Assembly: GCA_029582265.1 (NCBI GenBank)
Contig: CM055837.1
Location: 13,968,777 to 14,032,776 of the forward strand
Direction: 5' to 3'
DNA length: 64,000 nucleotides
Source of the DNA: Zoroaster sp. YZ-2022
Taxonomy: Eukaryota; Echinodermata; Asteroidea; Forcipulatida; Zoroasteridae
Shown: positions 63,401 to 64,000 of the stretch, one piece after another
How positions within the stretch are numbered: the first letter of the stretch is position 1
Layout: the number at the start of each line of letters is the position of its first letter
Translations under genes and position numbers: made by a program
The notes under the pieces: model-generated
Databases searched by the model: none
What the model saw: the letters and a program-made list of their open reading frames with translations, nothing else
What the model was told of the DNA's origin: nothing

Positions 63401-63780
63401 GGTCATACCTCGGCTTTGATAATCTTCTTTTTTTTTTGCCAAGCAGTGAAATACATGATACATACGCGGTTATTGGAAACAGATCATAGACCAAATTTCC
63501 CATACACAAAGTATGGTGGCTAAGAGAGGCTGCACAAATCAGGCCAACAGAATTCCAATCAATCCAGCAATTTTGGACATCAATTCATAACAAACTGGAG
63601 ACTTTGGTGACCTAAATGTCTTTTGTTTTGTACATAAAAAGTGGTAATCTTTCACATAAACACTTTCACACAGTTCACTGAAATCAAACATTTATTGCTG
63701 TATAATTCAAAGGATATGTCCATGCACTGCACATTACCATCCTCTGCTAGCTTTGTCTGAATAGCATTATAGACATCCAT
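19272..63780 (-). CDS. OCRL: OCRL/INPP5B-type inositol polyphosphate 5-phosphatase, 22 exons, complete
   Basis: Removes the 5-phosphate of PI(4,5)P2 and PI(3,4,5)P3 on endosomal, Golgi and plasma membranes (family knowledge). Coding exons run from 63780 down to the TGA at 19272-19274 and are listed one by one below. They total 3102 nt (1033 aa), with every junction in phase. Layout: PH domain about 1-116; linker 117-370 with two DPF motifs, LLVDLE and FEDDF; 5-phosphatase about 374-666 with TWNVNGQ (380-386), GFQELDL (409-415), NSHLAAH (507-513), GDLNYR (553-558), PAWCDRIL (627-634) and SDHKPV (654-659); ASH about 667-815; RhoGAP-like 858-1033. The linker motif FEDDF recalls human OCRL FEDNF, while the N-terminus looks more like INPP5B, so this may be the single pre-duplication gene. 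All catalytic motifs are intact, so the enzyme should be active. Exons 1-3 rest on weaker PH homology than the rest. Confidence 0.96.
19527..19660. repeat. Dispersed repeat, GGCATGGAATCGGA family, copy 2
   Basis: Contains CAGTGACTGAAAATTACT and CTCCGATTCCATGCCCTGT, in OCRL intron 21. Confidence 0.55.
19794..19905 (-). CDS. OCRL: OCRL exon 21 (RhoGAP-like)
   Basis: The acceptor is AATTATGTAG and the donor CTTG|GTAAGA. Residues 949-985 include [20 protein letters not shown], matching [20 protein letters not shown]. Confidence 0.95.
20572..20699 (-). CDS. OCRL: OCRL exon 20 (RhoGAP-like)
   Basis: The acceptor is ACCTTTAG, preceded by a U12 branch motif; the donor is CAG|GTAGGA. Residues 906-948 include [20 protein letters not shown], matching [17 protein letters not shown] of human OCRL. 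Confidence 0.96.
20893..21803. mobile_element. GC-rich TIR element, about 0.9 kb, unclassified
   Basis: Ends AGGGTTTTTCACACTAG and TAGTGTGAAAAGGGC; both sub-terminal regions are full of CCCCGGGG-type motifs, unlike the AT-rich surroundings. Confidence 0.55.
21957..22155. repeat. Dispersed repeat, GGCATGGAATCGGA family, copy 3
   Basis: Ends AACAGGGCATGGAATTGGA and GATTCCATGTCCTGTT, inner AAGGTCATATTACCGTAG. Confidence 0.6.
22396..23540. mobile_element. hAT-type element, 1145 bp, with 8-bp target duplication
   Basis: Ends CAGGCTTCGACAA and TTGTCGAGGCCT; GACATATT is present exactly on both sides (22388-22395, 23541-23548). Sub-terminal CCCGATCGGGCAA motifs occur near both ends. Inside is a further inverted pair (CTATAAGCCAGGCACTTCGT at about 22870 and its complement at about 23175). 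Lies 94 bp past OCRL exon 19. Confidence 0.75.
23643..23727 (-). CDS. OCRL: OCRL exon 19 (RhoGAP-like), ends at a U12 GT-AG donor
   Basis: The acceptor is TTTTTTGTCAG. Residues 878-905 include [20 protein letters not shown]. The RhoGAP arginine-finger position (FR in active GAPs) is Phe881-Ser882, so GAP catalysis is unlikely, as in human OCRL. The donor ATAC|GTATCCTTTG is U12-type. Confidence 0.94.
24200..25970. repeat. Satellite-like tandem repeat, about 150-bp unit, two blocks
   Basis: Unit runs GACTTCCGGTTTGGACAGGA, AAGGTCAAATTGGGGTCACC, GACAATTAACGATCTGTACA, CTCTTGTGGTTGTTGAGATA. Block 1 (24225-25139) has about six copies; block 2 (25530-25970) about three. Each block ends in the same non-repeated tail (TCATGACGTCACAAA ... 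CAATCGATCCGGA) and a purine-rich tract. Confidence 0.85.
26098..26260 (+). repeat. (GGA/GAA)n polypurine microsatellite
   Basis: About 160 bp of unbroken purines on the plus strand (GGAGGA, GAAGAA, GGAGAA), creating spurious poly-Leu, poly-Arg and poly-Glu frames. In OCRL intron 18. Confidence 0.95.
26527..26754 (-). CDS. OCRL: OCRL exon 18 (end of ASH, start of RhoGAP-like)
   Basis: It begins [20 protein letters not shown] right after a U12 AT-AC intron that ends CAACAC; the donor is ACA|GTAAGT. Residues 802-877 also carry [17 protein letters not shown], with Trp864 in the region that in human OCRL contacts F&H-motif partners. Confidence 0.93.
26840..27020. mobile_element. hAT-type MITE, 181 bp, inside the AT-AC intron
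   Basis: Ends CAGCGGCAGCGCTATTG and GGTGCCACCGCTG; flanks AGCTTAAT and TGCTTAAT (7 of 8). Contains G and C homopolymers. Confidence 0.65.
27030..27240 (+). repeat. G-rich minisatellite and C tract
   Basis: GTGTAGGGTGGGGATGGGAG is repeated, then a C-rich run at 27205-27238. G runs could form quadruplexes on the template strand. Confidence 0.7.
27392..27653. mobile_element. Tc1/mariner-like MITE, 262 bp, copy 1
   Basis: Perfect ends CTACTCAAAACAATTTAGGG and its complement, flanked by TA on both sides. A shorter copy (internal deletion) sits at 62468-62712. Confidence 0.88.
27974..28098 (-). CDS. OCRL: OCRL exon 17 (ASH domain), ends at a U12 AT-AC donor
   Basis: The acceptor is TGTGTGCAG. 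Residues 760-801 include [20 protein letters not shown] and KDYY. The exon stops at TAC, followed directly by ATATCCTTTTT, a U12-type AT-AC donor. Human OCRL continues ...GKDYFLTISGNYLP at this point, as exon 18 supplies. Confidence 0.93.
28835..28985 (-). repeat. tRNA-derived SINE fragment
   Basis: On the minus strand: GTTCGGTGATCAAGAGGTTA (A-box region) and GGTTGTGGGTTCGAATCCAG (B box). No complete cloverleaf, so not called a tRNA gene. Confidence 0.6.
29153..29321 (-). CDS. OCRL: OCRL exon 16 (ASH domain)
   Basis: The acceptor is TATTTTTCTAG and the donor CCAG|GTAAGAC (phase 1). Residues 704-759 include [17 protein letters not shown] and [13 protein letters not shown], matching the ASH/immunoglobulin-like domain (human ...YCKPWLRAEP). 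Confidence 0.93.
30465..30575 (-). CDS. OCRL: OCRL exon 15 (linker to ASH)
   Basis: The acceptor is CTTTTCAG and the donor AAT|GTAAGAC; phase 0 both ends. Residues 667-703 include [20 protein letters not shown], matching VKVVDERRYRKVFED of human OCRL. A short 128-bp intron separates it from exon 14. Confidence 0.95.
30704..30839 (-). CDS. OCRL: OCRL exon 14 (5-phosphatase, last catalytic motifs)
   Basis: The acceptor is TTTTTTATCAG and the donor GAG|GTTTGT, which is weak. Residues 621-666 include [10 protein letters not shown] and [12 protein letters not shown], the signature ends of the catalytic domain. An intact-ended hAT element begins 109 bp upstream of this exon. Confidence 0.96.
30948..32228 (-). 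mobile_element. hAT element, 1281 bp, with exact 8-bp target duplication
   Basis: Ends CAGAGATGCCACT and AGTGGCATCTCTG are perfect inverses; GGTTAGTT flanks both sides (30940-30947 and 32229-32236). Carries the remains of an ORF (31294-31669). Sits in OCRL intron 13, 109 bp upstream of exon 14. Confidence 0.88.
31294..31669 (-). pseudogene. Broken zinc-finger-like ORF inside the hAT element
   Basis: ATG at 31669 opens [20 protein letters not shown], then [14 protein letters not shown]. After ...GLASCMV the reading continues in another frame as [20 protein letters not shown], so a C-x2-C ... H-x5-H-like finger is split by a frameshift of about 2 bases. I recall similar KWNWSW...CxxC...INYGSSGKK proteins in repeat-rich invertebrates, but the family name is uncertain. 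Probably the N-terminal DNA-binding part of a decayed element-borne protein. Confidence 0.5.
32440..32515 (+). repeat. tRNA-like sequence, probably SINE or pseudogene
   Basis: GGCTGGTTAGCTCAGTTGGT starts a 7-bp acceptor stem (closing ATCAGCC) and a good D arm (GCTC/GAGC). The anticodon stem has one mismatch and the T stem (GCGAG/CCAGC) two. Confidence 0.5.
32554..32809 (-). mobile_element. Palindromic Penelope-type element with 13-bp direct repeats
   Basis: 32554-32774 is a perfect palindrome (110-bp arms, one-base centre at 32664). TATATATACAGTA lies directly at both ends (32541-32553, 32810-32822). Hammerhead-like core CTGAGGA...GAAAC on both strands. The extra right segment (TGCAAAGCTACAAGTTTTAC) matches, inverted, the left end of 59946-60524. 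Confidence 0.8.
33421..33530 (-). CDS. OCRL: OCRL exon 13 (5-phosphatase)
   Basis: The acceptor is TTTTTTTTGTTAG and the donor ACAAG|GTTAGT (phase 2). Residues 585-620 include [20 protein letters not shown], matching the FxPTYKYD motif of the family. Confidence 0.96.
34263..34350. repeat. Duplicated exon-12 end and donor
   Basis: GGGTTACCTGATCATGCTC occurs at the true exon 12 boundary and again 63 bp downstream; GGGGACCAGTCTAGG-type words are repeated too. Confidence 0.8.
34339..34450 (-). CDS. OCRL: OCRL exon 12 (5-phosphatase, catalytic Asp)
   Basis: The acceptor is CATTTTTTTTAG and the donor CAG|GTAACC. Residues 547-584 include [19 protein letters not shown]; the usual WLGDLNYR has Met for Leu. 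The last exon bases and donor are repeated 63 bp downstream. Confidence 0.96.
34833..35604. mobile_element. TTAA-flanked element, 772 bp, carrying an exon-like ORF
   Basis: Ends TTAAAGACCATACAAA and TTTGTATGGTCTTTAA, a Kolobok-like arrangement (TTAA then AGA). Minus-strand ORF at 35340-35017 holds [19 protein letters not shown], resembling the N-terminal part of P2X7-like domain proteins as I remember them. Confidence 0.6.
35778..35851 (-). CDS. OCRL: OCRL exon 11 (5-phosphatase)
   Basis: The acceptor is TTTACTTCTCAG and the donor GA|GTAAGT (phase 2). Encodes [16 protein letters not shown] and following residues (523-546), matching the DYKDIC segment of OCRL. Confidence 0.95.
36165..38711. 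repeat. Tandem arrays (24-bp and 90-bp units) built on the exon 10 splice donor
   Basis: 36165-36580 is about 17 copies of ACCTGATTACAAACTTGAAT+CTTT. 36570-37455 and 38466-38711 are a 90-bp unit that adds CTATTAAGACTGAATG and GAGAATGCATGTTATCCACT. The last unit runs straight into exon 10. Confidence 0.9.
37456..38460. mobile_element. 1.0-kb insertion splitting the tandem array, unclassified
   Basis: Array units stop at ACAAACTTAAA and resume at ACTACTGAGAATGC. Inside, GTGACGTCATTCGAGGCAGG (about 37626) and its near-complement CCTCGAATGACGTCAC (about 38378) form an inner inverted pair. No clean terminal repeats seen. Confidence 0.55.
38712..38819 (-). CDS. OCRL: OCRL exon 10 (5-phosphatase, catalytic His)
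   Basis: Phase 0 at both ends (acceptor TATGTTTAG, donor CAG|GTAAGG). Residues 487-522 include [12 protein letters not shown] and [17 protein letters not shown], with catalytic His509. The donor is the last member of a tandem array that copies it (see findings). Confidence 0.97.
38874..39439. mobile_element. Palindromic MITE, 566 bp, TA-flanked
   Basis: Arms of about 180 bp begin CACCCATCACAAGTTCCC and end AACTT...GTGATGGGTG, with TA on both sides; inner arms pair at TTCAGCTGAAAA / TTTTTTCAGCTGAA. Starts 54 bp upstream of OCRL exon 10. Confidence 0.75.
39440..39951. other. No recognised feature
   Basis: AT-rich OCRL intron 9 sequence. Confidence 0.4.
39952..40497 (+). mobile_element. Dimeric tRNA-Leu SINE, forward copy
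   Basis: Two heads: 39952-40137 (GTGTCGTGGCCGAGCGGTCT, then CTTCGGATGGGACGTAAAGC and CCCGTGTGTTGTATAATGCA) and a full unit 40138-40497 ending in (ATT)n. CTCAAGTTCTGG recalls a tRNA-Leu(CAA) anticodon arm. Confidence 0.88.
40549..40665 (-). CDS. OCRL: OCRL exon 9 (5-phosphatase)
   Basis: Phase 0 at both ends (acceptor TGATTTCAG, donor ATG|GTGAGT). Residues 448-486 include [13 protein letters not shown] and [17 protein letters not shown] (39952-40497) lies about 50 bp downstream of the donor. Confidence 0.97.
41291..41668. mobile_element. hAT-type MITE, 378 bp, with exact 8-bp target duplication
   Basis: Ends TAGGGCTGTGC and GCACAGCCCTA; CAGACAAA on both sides. Sub-terminal GATACCCG repeats. 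Lies 36 bp past the exon 8 donor. Confidence 0.88.
41705..42047 (-). CDS. OCRL: OCRL exon 8 (start of 5-phosphatase)
   Basis: The acceptor is TTATGACAG and the donor AAG|GTAACT. Residues 333-447 carry [13 protein letters not shown] (374-386) and IGFQELDL (408-415, with the Mg2+-binding Glu412). This is near-identical to vertebrate OCRL/INPP5B over these motifs. Confidence 0.97.
42165..42282. repeat. Two-copy tandem duplication, about 57 bp
   Basis: GGGTAGCGGGCCTGGGTCTC occurs at about 42168 and 42225 with few differences. Confidence 0.85.
42283..42902. other. No recognised feature
   Basis: OCRL intron 7; AT-rich, no repeat or exon recognised. Confidence 0.4.
42903..43089 (-). CDS. OCRL: OCRL exon 7 (linker, FEDDF motif)
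   Basis: The acceptor is CCATTGCAG and the donor CTCT|GTGAGT. Residues 271-332 include [12 protein letters not shown], matching the AP-2-binding GFEDNF region of human OCRL. The rest is Ser/Thr-rich. Confidence 0.9.
43230..43450. repeat. Dispersed repeat shared with 9300-9425
   Basis: Contains ATGAAGTGTGCCAGCCTGCT and TTAGTTTCTAGAACTAGACG; a related end recurs near 43970-44000. Confidence 0.6.
43545..43835. repeat. Minisatellite, 24-bp unit, about 12 copies
   Basis: Unit ACGCATGAGATACAGTTCTC+TCAC; nearly identical copies. The unit is a multiple of three, which opens long false frames on both strands. OCRL intron 6. Confidence 0.95.
44101..44157 (-). CDS. OCRL: OCRL exon 6 (57-nt linker micro-exon)
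   Basis: The acceptor is TTTCATCAG and the donor TCAA|GTGAGT; phase 1 on both sides, so it could be skipped without a frameshift. Encodes [19 protein letters not shown] (252-270). Support is splice sites and phase only. Confidence 0.75.
44681..44770. mobile_element. 90-bp TTAA-flanked MITE, copy B
   Basis: TTAACCCTAACTCCCTAAGC ... CTAGGGAGTTAAGGTTAA; inverted relative to 5533-5622. Confidence 0.8.
45505..46250. mobile_element. Probable DNA-element copy, ends uncertain
   Basis: CGATTATCGACGGCCATGAT near the left and GATATTATCATGGTATAGTC near the right, with many GATATC-like words between. A fragment of the left part recurs at 5680-5860. Confidence 0.45.
46403..47315 (+). repeat. 57-bp tandem array, 16 copies, highly uniform
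   Basis: Unit CCATTACAATATCAGATAGT + GGCCTCTATGAAATGTCATG + CGTGTTTCCTTGTCACA. Copies differ mostly at two sites (AGTGG/AGCGG, TGTGT/GCGTG). It creates antisense ORFs of 323 and 335 codons. OCRL intron 5. Confidence 0.96.
47746..48302 (-). mobile_element. Dimeric tRNA-Leu SINE, reverse copy
   Basis: Near-identical inverse of 39952-40497, including the double head and (ATT)n tail; OCRL intron 5. Confidence 0.88.
48558..49361. mobile_element. TTAA-flanked element, 804 bp, with internal minisatellite
   Basis: Ends TTAACCCTAACC and GGTTAGGGTTAA. Inside, TTTTGTGTGATTGAGGAAGG recurs with spacing of about 45 bp (48590-48860, 49190-49330). Confidence 0.65.
49953..50357 (-). CDS. OCRL: OCRL exon 5 (linker with endocytic motifs)
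   Basis: A 405-nt exon, phase 1 to phase 1 (acceptor TCTTTTTTCAG, donor TTTG|GTAAG). It encodes residues 117-251, low complexity and Ser/Pro/Asn-rich. It contains DPF at 150-152 and 176-178 (AP-2 appendage-binding type) and LLVDLE at 225-230 (clathrin-box type). Confidence 0.9.
51275..51403 (-). CDS. OCRL: OCRL exon 4 (PH domain, last strands and helix)
   Basis: The acceptor is TTTATCATTACAG and the donor ATAT|GTAAGTG; both flanking introns are phase 1. Residues 74-116 include [20 protein letters not shown], like the end of the INPP5B PH domain. A weaker alternative donor 11 nt upstream (GTGTAC) would break the frame. Confidence 0.85.
51585..52195. repeat. 44-bp minisatellite, about 14 copies
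   Basis: Unit CCTAACTCCCTAGGCCCATT + TGCTTACACATAACCTGAAT + CCTT. The first unit is preceded by TTAACC, exactly like the end of the 90-bp MITE. Confidence 0.95.
52500..53505. mobile_element. Possible hAT-like element enclosing a 232-bp tandem duplication
   Basis: Left TTTAGGCTTGGGCAGTTCC and right GGAACCGCCTAAAC with GGTTCCG/CGGAACC words. GGGGTTGGAGCAATTAAGCA occurs at 52622 and 52854 (period 232). Target duplication not clean. Confidence 0.45.
53688..53932. mobile_element. Small TIR element, about 245 bp
   Basis: CGTCGTGTCAGTGCAAAAAC at left and GTTGTTGCACTGACATGACG at right; internal TACGAC/GTCGTA words. Confidence 0.5.
54462..55152. mobile_element. TIR element, about 0.69 kb
   Basis: Left TAGACTTGG-TCCAAGTCTG then GATCGTGGTTTTTGTCTGC; right GCAGACAAAAATAACCGCGA then CAAGTCTA. 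Flanks share GCTCTAT. Confidence 0.6.
55153..55859. other. No recognised feature
   Basis: OCRL intron 3 sequence, AT-rich. Confidence 0.4.
55860..56525. repeat. 41-43-bp minisatellite, interrupted
   Basis: Unit TGTGACTGGGAATGCAAGGT + ACACTGTACACGTGTGTCTC + TTG; about 4 copies left and 8 right of an insertion at 56018-56165. Confidence 0.94.
56018..56165. mobile_element. Palindromic insertion inside the minisatellite
   Basis: Core hairpin GGAGGCCTCTCCTTTTGG facing CCAAAAGGAGAGGCCTCC (around 56095-56132). Host words TCTCTTG and TCTCTGTG flank it, looking like a target duplication. Confidence 0.65.
57084..57475 (+). mobile_element. tRNA-Leu-derived SINE with long (ATT)n tail
   Basis: Same family as 4981-5332, about 95% alike by eye; OCRL intron 3. 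Confidence 0.88.
58097..58330 (+). mobile_element. Degenerate copy of the Penelope-type element
   Basis: GTAACTTTGCATGGTGAAAA, GGTGACACCATGTG, AGTAGTAATTAGTTCT and ATCAGTATGCTCTG in the same order as at 59946. Confidence 0.6.
58821..58918 (-). CDS. OCRL: OCRL exon 3 (PH domain)
   Basis: The acceptor is TTTATTTTCAG and the donor CTTG|GTAAGT. Residues 41-73 include [20 protein letters not shown], which lines up with the INPP5B PH segment beginning LFLYTHRRMA (from memory). Confidence 0.82.
59128..59645. mobile_element. TTAA-flanked palindromic MITE, 518 bp (Kolobok-like)
   Basis: TTAAAGAGGGGCTCTAAGGT and ACCTTAGAGTGCCTCTTTAA; arms of about 145 bp including TTTTGTGATTTTCCAATA / TATTGGAAAATGAGTGCATC. 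Confidence 0.8.
59946..60524 (+). mobile_element. Penelope-type non-autonomous element with 14-bp direct repeats
   Basis: AACAAAAATGGCAG on both sides (59932-59945, 60525-60538). Inverted arms 59981-60118 and about 60388-60524 around a 270-bp centre. CTGAGGA (60410-60416) to GAAAC (60436-60440) forms a hammerhead-like core. Confidence 0.75.
60539..61024. other. No recognised feature
   Basis: OCRL intron 2; a minus-strand ORF at 60977-60789 shows no domain similarity. Confidence 0.4.
61025..61103 (-). CDS. OCRL: OCRL exon 2 (PH domain, first strands)
   Basis: The acceptor is CACTGTGTAG and the donor GG|GTAAGT. It enters in phase 1 and leaves in phase 2, exactly as exons 1 and 3 need. It encodes [20 protein letters not shown] and a short tail (residues 15-40). 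Support is splice quality plus phase plus weak PH similarity. Confidence 0.72.
61684..62119. mobile_element. TTAA-flanked element, 436 bp (piggyBac-like)
   Basis: Ends TTAACCCCTTGCGTACGGT and ACCATACGCAAGGGGTTAA. A GC-rich centre carries an unrecognised 97-codon plus-strand ORF (61729-62022). Confidence 0.75.
62300..62355. repeat. Dispersed repeat shared with 10600-10670
   Basis: Contains TTTGGATAGAAAAGTGGCGG and ATTCTACATTCTTTCC. Confidence 0.6.
62468..62712. mobile_element. Tc1/mariner-like MITE, 245 bp, copy 2
   Basis: Same ends and TA flanks as 27392-27653, with about 17 bp missing near the left end. Confidence 0.88.
63045..63340. repeat. Inverted minisatellite (head-to-head) in OCRL intron 1
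   Basis: CCCTATGTTCCCTCAG repeats (63045-63196) face CTGAGGGAACATAGGG repeats (63215-63340). The centre pairs CTATTTTGGGATGAGG with CCTCATCCCAAAATAG. Confidence 0.9.
63738..63780 (-). CDS. OCRL: OCRL exon 1 (start codon)
   Basis: ATG at 63780-63778 opens [14 protein letters not shown], which resembles the INPP5B N-terminus as I remember it. The donor is G|GTAATG, phase 1. The start was chosen on this similarity and on phase fit with exon 2. Only 220 bp of upstream sequence is in the window and no promoter motif was recognised there, so an extra upstream exon cannot be excluded. Confidence 0.75.
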
Positions 63781-64000
63781 GTTAGATAACATTCAGTAAT
63801 CACTGTGTAACAACAAGTAATTATGATGAGGCTCAAAATGCCTACAGTGGTCTTTTGATATCTGTAGAACAGGGATAAATAAAACAAATATAAATATATT
63901 CCAGTATTAAAACCAGTGTACTTTTGGTACATCTGTAAATGTATCCATACTTTAAATGACTCATACTAGTCCGAATGCTTCTTCCGTTCACAGTCCCCTA
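63781..64000. other. OCRL 5' flank
   Basis: 220 bp upstream of the start codon; no TATA box, no CpG-rich stretch and no further exon recognised. Confidence 0.4.

Overview
The window is eukaryotic, AT-rich and dense in repeats. Its two genes have many small exons in long introns full of short DNA transposons, tRNA-derived SINEs and minisatellites. The protein sequences point to an animal, and the repeat style suggests a marine invertebrate, perhaps a deuterostome such as a hemichordate or echinoderm; the species is my inference and is not proven by the sequence.

Both genes lie on the minus strand, in tandem. (1) 63780 to 19272: a complete 22-exon gene for one OCRL/INPP5B inositol polyphosphate 5-phosphatase. 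I rebuilt every exon from splice sites, reading phase and remembered homology. The coding lengths sum to 3102 nt, or 1033 residues plus stop, with no frame conflict. The order is PH domain, linker with clathrin/AP-2 motifs, 5-phosphatase, ASH, RhoGAP-like domain. (2) 13013 to 2825 and off the left edge: the first five exons of a PAXBP1 (GCFC1) homologue, with all introns in phase 1. The 6.3 kb between the genes holds the OCRL 3' flank, a 1.2 kb minisatellite, a cluster of tRNA-like repeats and the PAXBP1 upstream region.

The most striking observation is two textbook U12-type (minor spliceosome) introns in the OCRL gene: an AT-AC intron (26755-27973) and a GT-AG intron with a GTATCCTTT donor (20700-23642), each with a U12 branch-site motif near its 3' end. 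Next is intron 10, where a tandem array has copied the true 5' splice site of exon 10 about ten times. Third is a 221-bp perfect palindrome (32554-32774) flanked by 13-bp direct repeats; it carries a hammerhead-like core typical of Penelope-type retroelements, and a longer relative sits at 59946-60524.

Repeats, left to right. PAXBP1 introns: TTAA-flanked MITEs (1964-2225, 5533-5622, 6119-6446), a SINE (4981-5332), hAT-like elements (1329-2435, 7010-8020) and a nested fold-back region (10680-12725). Intergenic: tRNA-like cluster (14150-14775), minisatellites (15070-16290, 17703-17815). OCRL introns: hAT elements with clean 8-bp target duplications (22396-23540, 26840-27020, 30948-32228, 41291-41668), Tc1/mariner-like MITEs (27392-27653, 38874-39439, 62468-62712), TTAA elements (34833-35604, 44681-44770, 48558-49361, 59128-59645, 61684-62119), an inverted pair of dimeric SINEs (39952-40497, 47746-48302), and minisatellites at 36165-38711, 43545-43835, 46403-47315, 51585-52195, 55860-56525 and 63045-63340.

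Nothing prokaryotic, viral or toxin-like was seen. Family assignments and comparisons with human proteins are from memory; no search was run.
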